Positions 56,671-64,000 of a DNA stretch of 64,000 bases are shown here, piece by piece; within the stretch, counting starts at the first letter, position 1, and every line of letters starts with the position of its first letter. Both the position numbers and the translations under genes were made by a program. Source of the DNA: an uncultured Lachnospiraceae bacterium (GTDB lineage Bacteria > Bacillota > Clostridia > Lachnospirales > Lachnospiraceae); assembly GCA_947594855.1 (NCBI GenBank), contig CANQEL010000007.1:54080-118079 (forward strand), in the 5' to 3' direction. The notes below the pieces were generated by a model. The model saw nothing but the letters and a program-made list of their open reading frames with translations. It was not told where the DNA came from and made no database searches.

Positions 56671-57222
56671 TTATAAGTTATTAACAACATCAACTGATGT
56701 TGTTACATGTACATACTTTTTTATTCCAAGAAAGCTTTTTACATTCATGCCTATATCAGCATATATTGTAGAAGATACTATTACAGAACCATCCGGCGTA
56801 GTTTCACTGCCTGAATAAGGAATACTTTCAGATTCTATATTTCCATTTTCAGAAATATCGTAACTTATAAGAGAATTTCCCATGACGTTATAAATTACAA
56901 ATTTATGTACCGTAACTTTATCATATATACTCATTCCGTCAGAATTGAAATTACTGTCCAGATTCATATTATTTTTTAAACATTCCTTAAAAATCATCCA
57001 TGAATTTTCCGGATTATTTATATTAATAAATCTGCTGAAAGGATACCGGTTCATATCTATAAGCGCTGCAGACAGGCATGCGCTGTCAAGGCTATCCCGT
57101 GCATCCGTCTCATACTGTCTTAATTCCTTTACTGAAAAACTAAAATCCAATAAGAGTCCGGCAAGGCATATAACCATAAAAGCACTAAGATATTCAATAC
57201 TACCTCTTTTACTTTTTTTCAT
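56671..57222 (-). CDS. TadE/TadG-like pseudopilin
   Basis: A 183-residue protein with a basic start (K-K-S-K-R-G-S-I-E-Y-L) that leads straight into a single hydrophobic helix, the TadE-type layout with Glu at +5 relative to a G-S cut site. The rest is an extracytoplasmic beta-rich part without cysteines apart from two. It lies 8 bases after another TadE-like gene. Sequence-specific family assignment is weak; the call rests on topology and position. Confidence 0.65.
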   Translation of the reverse strand: MKKSKRGSIEYLSAFMVICLAGLLLDFSFSVKELRQYETDARDSLDSACLSAALIDMNRYPFSRFININNPENSWMIFKECLKNNMNLDSNFNSDGMSIYDKVTVHKFVIYNVMGNSLISYDISENGNIESESIPYSGSETTPDGSVIVSSTIYADIGMNVKSFLGIKKYVHVTTSVDVVNNL

Positions 57223-57230
57223 AACGCCTC

Positions 57231-57653
57231 CTAATTTTTAGCTGTAGTCTTTTTTGTTATATGCAGTTTTTTATATACTGTCTTTTTATTAATATTAAAC
57301 AAATTCGTAATCACCATTTCATTCATCGGAATATCTGCATATATACTAAGTATTATTTCTTTTCCATACTCACTTTTTGTAAGTGTGGTACCTGCCAGAT
57401 TAATGTTGACAGCTCCGGTTTTTTCAATTTCTGATACCATCTCTGAAGCAGCCTCTTCCGTAAGATAACCTTCGGTTTCCATACGAAGAAGATATTCCCT
57501 GGATATCTGAAATACCATCTCCCTCTTATCCATGATGCCCATATAAGCCGTGTACATTAATGAAAGTACTGATACTGCAACAATACCTATCAGTACCGGC
57601 AGCATTTTTAAAATGCTGCCCCTCTTCTTACGCATACTACTCATATAAATCAC
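57231..57653 (-). CDS. Small TadE-like / pilus operon membrane protein
   Basis: A 140-residue protein with a short basic start (M-R-K-K-R-G-S-I-L-K), one membrane helix (~18-38) and an extracellular part. The K-K-R-G-S-I pattern mirrors that of the neighbouring TadE-like protein. The GTG at 57653 overlaps the stop of the Flp gene (GTGA), suggesting coupling; the ATG at 57644 or 57635 is also possible, and no good ribosome binding site is visible for any of them. No clear family assignment. Confidence 0.6.
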   Translation of the reverse strand: MIYMSSMRKKRGSILKMLPVLIGIVAVSVLSLMYTAYMGIMDKREMVFQISREYLLRMETEGYLTEEAASEMVSEIEKTGAVNINLAGTTLTKSEYGKEIILSIYADIPMNEMVITNLFNINKKTVYKKLHITKKTTAKN

Positions 57654-57868
57654 AGCTTGGAAAACAAAGAATTTATTTTTTCAGTAAATGAACCTCCTAC
57701 GGTTTTTATCACCGTCTCCAGCTGTTCCCTGAATACAAGCGCAAGTACAATTGCTATCGCCCCAATAGCAAATTCCATTATTATTTCCTTACCACCGCAT
57801 TTTTTTCTGCTTCCATATATTACCCCGTTTACTTTATTAATAATATTACTTCCCATATTCTTTAACAT
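57650..57868 (-). CDS. Flp1-like pilin
   Basis: A 72-residue candidate major pilin. An ~26-residue basic leader containing R-K-K-C-G-G-K is followed by E-I-I-M-E-F-A-I-G-A-I-A-I-V-L-A-L-V-F, a hydrophobic helix of pilin type, and a short C-terminal tail (F-S-K-L). Its position between TadC and the TadE-like genes is where Flp pilins lie. The cleavage point is probably in G-G-K-E, close to the G/x4-E-F rule. A small gap to tadC suggests high separate translation. Confidence 0.78.
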   Translation of the reverse strand: MLKNMGSNIINKVNGVIYGSRKKCGGKEIIMEFAIGAIAIVLALVFREQLETVIKTVGGSFTEKINSLFSKL

Positions 57869-57890
57869 AAAATCATCCTTTCTTTTTAAT

Positions 57891-58562
57891 TTACATGCTA
57901 AGCATGTTCATAATTTCAGTTCCCATTGAATAAATACCTATTGCCAGTACCCCAATAAAAATCAACAATTCCAAAATCTCAATTTTTCTTTCCAGCTTTC
58001 CTTTTTCTTTCATGGCATGTGCATGCCTCACCTGTCTTATCTGTTCACTCATATCAGACAAAATCTGTACGGTCCTGCCGCTTGTCTGCGCCTGATTAAG
58101 TATTATGCAAAGTATGTCTATATGAACATTCATAAATTTGGAGTTAAACTCATCAACAGCTTCCTTTACGGTATTTCTGGTGCTTGTCCTGTTACAAAGT
58201 TCAAGCAATGCCGATTTCAGTCTTCTGTTAGCACACATCATATAACAGTCCATCAGTGAATCCTGTATAAATACGCCTGCCTTTGCCTGTATTTTTATAA
58301 TATCGTACATACTTTCTATATCGGACATCATTGCATCATTATCTGCCCTGTTCGATATAACAGCCAGGACAACAGGCAGCAAAAAGCCTGCCGCAAACAA
58401 CGCAGGTACTGCAAAAATATGTACCTTAAACCCAACCGCAGCGCATATTAAAGCAGAAAATACCATGACTGCTATAAACCTGACAGGATTAAGACCTGCA
58501 AACATAAAATACATACCGCGCCTTCTAAGAAATTTATCAATTTTTCCCAGTATTACAATCAA
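57891..58562 (-). CDS. tadC: Tad secretion system membrane protein TadC-like
   Basis: A 223-residue T2SSF-domain protein. The cytoplasmic region has D-I-E-S-M-Y-D-I-I-K-I-Q-A-K-A-G and Q-A-Q-T-S-G-R-T-V-Q-I-L, typical of GspF/TadC platforms, with membrane helices at both ends. Its start overlaps the tadB stop by 4 bases. With TadB it forms the inner-membrane platform above the TadA ATPase. Confidence 0.85.
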   Translation of the reverse strand: MIVILGKIDKFLRRRGMYFMFAGLNPVRFIAVMVFSALICAAVGFKVHIFAVPALFAAGFLLPVVLAVISNRADNDAMMSDIESMYDIIKIQAKAGVFIQDSLMDCYMMCANRRLKSALLELCNRTSTRNTVKEAVDEFNSKFMNVHIDILCIILNQAQTSGRTVQILSDMSEQIRQVRHAHAMKEKGKLERKIEILELLIFIGVLAIGIYSMGTEIMNMLSM

Positions 58563-59437
58563 CCCCTCTTATCAAACATAACCATAACAAGCATACATAT
58601 TATAAAAATGATTAAACAGTATATCAGAATAATATTTCCTATAAACGTTCCGGTAAGAATTCCAAAAAGGTTTTCCGTTATACCTGCAAACAGAAATACT
58701 ATGCACACGGCGCTGATAAGAAGTATAACAATCTCTGCGCGGCCATTTGCTATAATTGCTGCCCTTTCGGATTTTACGGAAAGATAATCCAGCATGCTTG
58801 TACGGCAGTCACAGGCGACCTCATCATAATTGGTCTCATATTTAGAACATACGCTAAGGTTTCTGAACAGCTCTTTGCATTTTACATGTTCAATTTTTAC
58901 AATCATATTTTCAAACGCAAGTTCCGTATCACCAATACTTTCCGCCTCTCCACAGAATTCTTCTATAATACCTCTGAGCGGTTCATCCATGTAATGAATG
59001 GTTTTCTTAAAAATCTGGATTATATCATTTTCCGTTTTACTGAAATTCTCAATAAGATTAAGAAATGTCATAATTCCCTTTTCAAGACGGCTGTAATATA
59101 TACCTGACATGATATATAAAATAGCCGAAGAAATTGAGATAACAACAAATGTTACAGATATCGTAAGAAATATATTGCCTGTGTATATATACATTATAAT
59201 TCCCATAATCAGCATAACTGCCGCTATAAAAGCAATATAGGTTTCCGCGCTTATATTCCCTGTTTTTTTTCTTAAACCGCTGTAATCAAGTATTCTGTCA
59301 ATTCTGTATAGCAAAGGTCGCCTTTCCCTGTTGCCTACAGATATCTGGAGTTGCCTTTCCCTGTCCATTCTTTTACGGTACCTTTTATCAAGCCAGGTAA
59401 TAATAAAATTACCTGAACCATCAGAATATTCTTTCAT
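58559..59437 (-). CDS. tadB: Tad secretion system membrane protein TadB-like
   Basis: A 292-residue T2SSF-type protein with two central and two C-terminal membrane helices. The cytoplasmic part includes F-L-N-L-I-E-N-F-S-K-T-E-N-D-I and the L-F-R-N-L-S-V-C-S-K-Y-E segment. It overlaps the end of tadA by 17 bases and the start of tadC by 4, so the three are coupled. Confidence 0.82.
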   Translation of the reverse strand: MKEYSDGSGNFIITWLDKRYRKRMDRERQLQISVGNRERRPLLYRIDRILDYSGLRKKTGNISAETYIAFIAAVMLIMGIIMYIYTGNIFLTISVTFVVISISSAILYIMSGIYYSRLEKGIMTFLNLIENFSKTENDIIQIFKKTIHYMDEPLRGIIEEFCGEAESIGDTELAFENMIVKIEHVKCKELFRNLSVCSKYETNYDEVACDCRTSMLDYLSVKSERAAIIANGRAEIVILLISAVCIVFLFAGITENLFGILTGTFIGNIILIYCLIIFIICMLVMVMFDKRG

Positions 59438-60548
59438 AAATTATTTCACCACCTGTATACCCTTTTGTCTCCGATATCTCGCTGATTTTAAAATTATTGA
59501 GATATACTATCGTTTTTATGCCTGTCAGCATACGCCTTATATCATTTATGGAATAATCACTCTCATATTTAACATAATCTGCCAGTTTATCTATAGCTTC
59601 CGTACTGTTCATGCCATGGACCGACGCCCAGCATCTGTGTCCTGTATATACTGCATTAAGAAGATATAATGCCTCGCCTCCCTTAATTTCTCCTATAATA
59701 AAATAATCTAAATCTGTAAGAAGTCCATTTCTTCCCAAATCTTTTAAATCATATTTTATTTTTCCTTCTCCACTGCTTTCCACAATATGCTGAAACATCA
59801 GGTCCGGATGCGTATTACTGAACAATTCTTCATTCTCCTGAATAATAAGTCCGCTGCAGTCATGCGGAATATATTCGAGAAGTACATTCATAAGGGTGGT
59901 TTTACCACTTGCACCTTTACCGGTAAATAATATACCGCTTGAATTTTCTGCGGCTGCAATAAGATAATCCGCCATTTCTTTATTAAGCATGCCAAATTCC
60001 TGCAGATTCTCAATTGAATATTTCTTTTTAGGAAGCTTTCTTATATGCATATAAGGAACATCGGTTGAATTCACAAAATCAGTAGCAATATTAAACCTTA
60101 AAATAAATTGATTATTGCTATGTTTATCGGTAAAAGACTGAATTGCATTAATATCTGCAAGATTAATTTTATTTTTTACCGCAACCATGGATACAAACCT
60201 TTTATAGTCTGCCTTACTGGGAAATTTTATATCCGTACTCATTCTTTTACCCTTACGCTTTATTCTTACATTATTTTCACTAAGTACTTTAATATCCGAT
60301 ATATCAGGGTCATTAATTGCCTCTTCAAGCACATAATATCCCCATATAAACTTAGTAAAATGATTAAGCAGTTTTTCACGTATGTCCTTCGGCACTTCCC
60401 GCTTTTTCAAATAATTATCAGCAACCTTTATCAATGACTCCCTTGTCCTCACACCACGTTGTACCATCAAAAGCGTCTGGCGCTCAACGTGAATCAGATA
60501 ATTCAGAAGCTCATCAAGCATATGCTCAGGCTCCATTTGTTCACTCAT
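59421..60548 (-). CDS. tadA: Tad/CpaF secretion ATPase
   Basis: A 375-residue T2SSE/VirB11-family ATPase that powers Flp pilus assembly. Walker A G-K-G-A-S-G-K-T-T is at 210-218. The Asp box and Walker B region are I-I-Q-E-N-E-E-L and F-I-I-G-E-I-K-G-G-E-A, and the His box is G-H-R-C-W-A-S-V-H. In the Walker B region the usual D-R-x-R-G-x-E is diverged. The start at 60548 has GGGGG 9 bases upstream; the frame is open 43 codons further, but without a binding site. First gene of the Tad operon in this window; no tadZ lies next to it. Confidence 0.9.
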   Translation of the reverse strand: MSEQMEPEHMLDELLNYLIHVERQTLLMVQRGVRTRESLIKVADNYLKKREVPKDIREKLLNHFTKFIWGYYVLEEAINDPDISDIKVLSENNVRIKRKGKRMSTDIKFPSKADYKRFVSMVAVKNKINLADINAIQSFTDKHSNNQFILRFNIATDFVNSTDVPYMHIRKLPKKKYSIENLQEFGMLNKEMADYLIAAAENSSGILFTGKGASGKTTLMNVLLEYIPHDCSGLIIQENEELFSNTHPDLMFQHIVESSGEGKIKYDLKDLGRNGLLTDLDYFIIGEIKGGEALYLLNAVYTGHRCWASVHGMNSTEAIDKLADYVKYESDYSINDIRRMLTGIKTIVYLNNFKISEISETKGYTGGEIIYERIF

Positions 60549-60730
60549 ATAAATATACCCCCAAATACATCTTTCAGATATCTTAATGAAATAACTGAAA
60601 TATCGATAAACCCGAATTGCTAACGCAACAGATAATACGATAGATAAATAAAAAAGTAACTTCTGCTTAAAGACCATTATTCCAAAATGATTACATTAAT
60701 TATGTGCACTTTTATTAATGTAATACTATT

Positions 60731-60773
60731 GTAAAACAAAAAAAGTGCTTTGTCAACACTTTTTTTGTTTTAC
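60731..60773 (-). terminator. Perfect 17-bp bidirectional terminator
   Basis: GTAAAACAAAAAAAGTG at 60731-60747 pairs perfectly with 60757-60773 across a 9-base loop. T-rich arms on both strands make it a terminator for the thioesterase gene. It also insulates the Tad promoter region downstream. Confidence 0.8.
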
Positions 60774-60798
60774 ATTCAAAAAATTTTTTACCGCTTAT

Positions 60799-61206
60799 TT
60801 ATTCTTCAATTTCGCCGGTAAGTACTTCAAAAAATTCCGGATACTCCTTTTTAATACTTATAATATGTCCTTCCTTCTTCATAAAGCAATGTCCGCTTGA
60901 CGCCGTACATACAATATTATCATTCACATACATAATATACCCAAGCACAAACCTGACTGGGGTAACTGATTTTACATATACCTTTATATTGATAATATCA
61001 GGAAATGTAGTGCTCTTTTTAAAATTACACGAAACACTTACTACAGGCGAAACTACACCGTCTTTTTCAAAATCCTCATATTTGTACCCGCATGCCGCCA
61101 GAAAACCTATCCTTGCTTCTTCCATAAACCTTATATAATTAGAATGATGTGTAATCTGCATTTTGTCTGTTTCATAATATTGTACTTTATGTGTATGCAT
61201 ATACAT
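60799..61206 (-). CDS. Hotdog-fold acyl-CoA thioesterase
   Basis: A 135-residue 4-hydroxybenzoyl-CoA thioesterase-type protein. The signature Y-Y-E-T-D-K-M-Q-I-T-H-H-S-N-Y-I-R-F-M-E-E-A-R region contains the catalytic acid position and the helix of the hotdog fold. The acyl group is unknown. GGAGG lies before the start at 61206. It is divergent from pcrA. Confidence 0.88.
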   Translation of the reverse strand: MYMHTHKVQYYETDKMQITHHSNYIRFMEEARIGFLAACGYKYEDFEKDGVVSPVVSVSCNFKKSTTFPDIINIKVYVKSVTPVRFVLGYIMYVNDNIVCTASSGHCFMKKEGHIISIKKEYPEFFEVLTGEIEE

Positions 61207-61277
61207 TACTGTCACCTCCGTCCGGAATAATATTATAAACCACAAAAATAACCGTTACAACAAAAATACGTTTTTCT

Positions 61278-61306
61278 TTGACAAGTACTGTCTTATATGA
61301 TAAGGT
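61278..61306 (+). promoter_or_regulatory. Promoter for pcrA
   Basis: A perfect TTGACA (61278-61283) lies 17 bases before TAAGGT (61301-61306), a weak -10 that is strengthened by TGA just upstream (extended -10). The start codon follows 23 bases later. Confidence 0.5.
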
Positions 61307-61328
61307 AAACATATGTTTGGAGGTAACT

Positions 61329-63614
61329 ATGAATATACTTGATAATCTTAATGAAGAACAATTGAAAGCCGTAAAGCATAATAAAGGGCCGCTTCTTATA
61401 CTTGCAGGCGCCGGTTCAGGAAAGACCAGGGTTCTTACACACAGAATTGCATATCTTATTACTGAATACAATGTAAACCCCTGGAATATAATTGCGCTTA
61501 CATTCACAAATAAAGCTGCCAATGAAATGCGCGTGCGTATAGATGATATTGCGGCAGGCTATGGCGCCGAAAATATATGGGTAAGCACTTTCCATTCCAC
61601 CTGTGTGCGCATATTAAGGCGTTTTGGTGATTCTATAGGTTATGACCGCAACTTTTCGATATACGATACCGACGACTCAAGAGCTCTTATGAAAAATATA
61701 ATTAAAAGCATGAACCTGGATTCCAAATCTTTTAACGAAAGAAAGGTACTGTCTGTAATATCGGCTAATAAAAATGAACTTATTTCACCTGAAATGTATG
61801 CAAAGGAGGCCCGTGGTGATTACAGGGATGAAAAATATGCCCTTCTGTACAAAGAATACCAGCAAAGGCTTCTATCTAACAATGCGCTTGATTTTGACGA
61901 TTTAATAATGAAAACTGTTGAACTTTTTAAATCTGATGAAAATGCACTTACATATTACAGAAACCGTTTCAGGTATATACTTGTAGATGAGTATCAGGAC
62001 ACCAATTCCGCCCAGTTTGAACTTCTAAGCCTTCTTACGCCTACCGAAAATTATGAAGGCGGCATTGAAAATAATATATGTGTAGTAGGTGATGATGACC
62101 AGTCCATATATAAATTCCGCGGTGCTAATATATTTAACATACTTAATTTTGAAAAGGTTTTTCCCGACACAACCGTAATCAAACTTGAACAGAATTACCG
62201 CTCGACTAAAAATATCCTCGCCGCTGCCAATGAAGTCATAGCGCACAATACAATGAGAAAGTCCAAAAAATTATGGAGCAGCAATGAAGAAGGCTGTCCG
62301 ATACAATACATAAGATATATGAGCGATTTTGAAGAAGCAATTGGTATTACGCAGATAATTAAAAATGGCGTAGATGCCGGCGAAAACTACAGGGATTACG
62401 CTATCCTGTACAGAACCAACGCCCAGTCACGCATATTTGAGGAAAGCCTGATTAACCTTAATATACCTTACAAAATTGTCGGAGGCATTAACTTTTATTC
62501 CCGAAAAGAAATAAAAGATATTCTTGCTTATCTGAAAACAATTGATAACGGCCTTGACGATATAGCTGTAAGGCGTATAATCAATATTCCGAAAAGAGGT
62601 ATAGGCCTTACTACCATTGACAGAATTATGCAATACGCCGATATCCATTCAATAAGTTTTTACGAGGCGTTAAAAGATGCAGAATATATTGACGGTATAG
62701 GAAGAAGTCTTAATAAAATACAACAGTTTGTATCACTCATTGAACATTACCGTAACAGGATATCCGAAGGAGACTGCAGTGTAGAGGAACTTGTACGTGA
62801 TATTATTGCAGATACAGGTTATATGGATATTCTTATGGCTGAAGAAACAGCCGAGGCAGCTGCGCGTATTGAAAACATCGAAGAATTTATTAATAAAACA
62901 GTTACCTTTGAAACAGACTCTGCTTCATATGATGATAATACAGATTCTTCATCTTCTCTCAGCCTGTTTCTTGAAAATGTAGCACTGGTTGCCGATGCAG
63001 ATACTATTTCTGATGACAGCAACGTAGTTCTTCTGATGACCCTGCATGGAGCCAAAGGACTTGAATTTCCTCATGTATTCATATCAGGAATGGAGGACAA
63101 TATTTTTCCTTCCGAAATGGCACTGTATTCTACTGACAGCTCTGAACTTGAAGAAGAAAGAAGGCTGTGTTATGTAGGTATTACGCGCGCAATGAAAACA
63201 CTCACGTTAAGCTGTGCGTCAAAACGCATGAGAAATGGTGAAACACATTTTAACAACCCGTCAAGGTTCCTTGCTGAGATTCCACGTTATCTTATGAACC
63301 AGAAAACTTCAGATACATTTTCACAGTCAGTAATGCCGGCACAACGTAAACATTATAATGAAGATTCCTTTAATTTCAGACATAAGCCGGCCGGCTCCAA
63401 TCTGTTTTCAAACAATCCTTATATAAGTAAGGGAATGAAAAAAAGCACCGAAACCTATTCTGCAAACGACAGGGTATTACACATAAAGTTTGGCGCAGGA
63501 ACAATAAAACATGTCGAAGCTAACAATGGAGATTATGATCTTACAATCGATTTTGATAATATTGGAATCAGGAAAATGAAAGCGTCTTTTGCAAAATTAT
63601 CCAAAATATTATAG
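61329..63614 (+). CDS. pcrA: ATP-dependent DNA helicase PcrA (UvrD/Rep family)
   Basis: A 761-residue superfamily 1 helicase for repair and replication restart. Walker A A-G-A-G-S-G-K-T is at 26-33. Motif Ia follows as T-F-T-N-K-A-A-N-E-M, then motif II V-D-E-Y-Q-D-T-N, motif III G-D-D-D-Q-S-I-Y-K-F-R-G, motif IV Q-N-Y-R-S-T, motif V T-L-H-G-A-K-G-L-E-F and motif VI Y-V-G-I-T-R-A. The C-terminal Tudor-like region (V-L-H-I-K-F-G-A-G-T-I) is typical of PcrA. GGAGG precedes the ATG at 61329; the frame extends 51 bases further up without a binding site. Confidence 0.96.
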   Translation: MNILDNLNEEQLKAVKHNKGPLLILAGAGSGKTRVLTHRIAYLITEYNVNPWNIIALTFTNKAANEMRVRIDDIAAGYGAENIWVSTFHSTCVRILRRFGDSIGYDRNFSIYDTDDSRALMKNIIKSMNLDSKSFNERKVLSVISANKNELISPEMYAKEARGDYRDEKYALLYKEYQQRLLSNNALDFDDLIMKTVELFKSDENALTYYRNRFRYILVDEYQDTNSAQFELLSLLTPTENYEGGIENNICVVGDDDQSIYKFRGANIFNILNFEKVFPDTTVIKLEQNYRSTKNILAAANEVIAHNTMRKSKKLWSSNEEGCPIQYIRYMSDFEEAIGITQIIKNGVDAGENYRDYAILYRTNAQSRIFEESLINLNIPYKIVGGINFYSRKEIKDILAYLKTIDNGLDDIAVRRIINIPKRGIGLTTIDRIMQYADIHSISFYEALKDAEYIDGIGRSLNKIQQFVSLIEHYRNRISEGDCSVEELVRDIIADTGYMDILMAEETAEAAARIENIEEFINKTVTFETDSASYDDNTDSSSSLSLFLENVALVADADTISDDSNVVLLMTLHGAKGLEFPHVFISGMEDNIFPSEMALYSTDSSELEEERRLCYVGITRAMKTLTLSCASKRMRNGETHFNNPSRFLAEIPRYLMNQKTSDTFSQSVMPAQRKHYNEDSFNFRHKPAGSNLFSNNPYISKGMKKSTETYSANDRVLHIKFGAGTIKHVEANNGDYDLTIDFDNIGIRKMKASFAKLSKIL

Positions 63615-63672
63615 TATATTTTCAATAAAAGTGATATAATACTAAAAACGCATACATGAAAGGAGATTTTTT

Positions 63673-63912
63673 ATGGATAATAAATTTGACGAAATCGTAA
63701 ACGCAATTAAGGTAAATGAACTTTTCCACAAAAAGGAGGTAGCCGAGGATAAGAAAAATACAGTCCTTGGAATACTTGCAATAGTCGGAATCGTAACTCT
63801 GGTTGCCGGCATCGCTGTCGCAGTATACAAATACTTATCTCGTGATGATTACGATGAATATGATGATGATTTTGACTTTGATGATGATCTTTTAGAGGAT
63901 GAAAGCATCTGA
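63673..63912 (+). CDS. Small membrane protein with acidic C-terminal tail
   Basis: A 79-residue protein: a charged N-terminal part, one membrane helix (about residues 30-50; V-L-G-I-L-A-I-V-G-I-V-T-L-V-A-G) and a very acidic tail in which most of the last 24 residues are Asp, Glu or aromatic (D-D-Y-D-E-Y-D-D-D-F-D-F). Similar proteins follow pcrA in other Lachnospiraceae, from memory. No function is known. AAAGGAG lies before the ATG. Confidence 0.75.
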   Translation: MDNKFDEIVNAIKVNELFHKKEVAEDKKNTVLGILAIVGIVTLVAGIAVAVYKYLSRDDYDEYDDDFDFDDDLLEDESI

Positions 63913-64000
63913 TAATTTTTATGCGAGACTATGAACAAAAGTCTGTAAATAAGATCTTCTATGATAAGTAAAGGTGAAAGGCGTAAGTAAAATCAGCTTT
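63913..64000. other. Right-edge sequence, no gene supported
   Basis: The last 88 bases hold a 16-codon frame from an ATG at 63921 without a convincing ribosome binding site, and a possible GTG start near 63974 that runs off the edge. Neither can be assigned. Confidence 0.3.

Noticed and set aside
1..64000. CRISPR array, tRNA/rRNA genes, transposons, prophage
   Set aside because: No regular direct repeats, cloverleaf-type clusters, recombinase or phage genes were seen on either strand.

Overview
This is a low-GC Firmicutes chromosome segment, most likely from an anaerobic, plant-polysaccharide-using member of the Lachnospiraceae (Clostridia). The pointers are a sporulation sigma cluster (spoIIGA, sigE, sigG, ylmC/ymxH), the order comM-dprA-topA-codY-rpsB-tsf, a T-box leader on a branched-chain amino acid operon, a Tad pilus operon and a large xylan-use locus. 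There are no rRNA, tRNA, CRISPR, transposase, integrase or phage genes. Genus is not resolved. Apart from two genes cut or possibly cut by the window edges, the window is densely coding.

Region by region: 1-2.8 kb holds the start of a secreted Ig-like protein (cut by the left edge), an AraC-type regulator and a fused chromate transporter. 2.8-13.2 kb is core genome on the minus strand: a Gx transporter/NusG-II pair, tsf, rpsB, codY, topA, dprA, comM, nrdR, ylmC and sigG. 13.2-33.5 kb is a glucuronoxylan locus. Nearly all of it runs leftward from a divergent promoter region near 31.6 kb: a membrane-anchored solute-binding protein with extra carbohydrate-binding-like domains, a permease pair, a secreted NHL/TPR protein, a YIP1 membrane protein, a DUF5696-like lipoprotein, a second permease pair and a second binding lipoprotein, then (after a hairpin terminator) GH10 xylanase, GH3 beta-xylosidase and GH67 alpha-glucuronidase. 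A GH43 enzyme is divergent. The logic is import of decorated xylo-oligosaccharides followed by hydrolysis in the cytoplasm, because none of the four glycosidases has a signal peptide. The locus sits between sigG and sigE, genes that are usually adjacent.

33.5-36.3 kb holds sigE, spoIIGA and an S66 peptidase. The spoIIGA reading frame matches its family only if it starts at an ACG codon. 36.4-41.6 kb has a cyclophilin and a folate operon (folC-folE-folP) that ends in one long gene fusing FolB, FolK and prephenate dehydratase. 41.7-47.8 kb has serA-serC with its own promoter and ilvB-ilvD behind a T-box leader that probably reads tRNA-Val. 47.8-52.3 kb has an LCP protein, a family 2 glycosyltransferase and a short cobalamin-dependent methionine synthase. 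52.3-60.5 kb is a compact Tad/Flp pilus operon with a large Ig-repeat secreted protein. 60.8-64 kb has a thioesterase, pcrA and a small acidic membrane protein.

The items most worth following up are the FolB-FolK-PheA fusion, the ACG start and altered active-site motif of SpoIIGA, the double-permease/NHL-TPR/YIP1/DUF5696 uptake system inserted in a sporulation cluster, and a CodY-box-like sequence inside the codY promoter. All functions are assigned from sequence reading alone; no database search was run.
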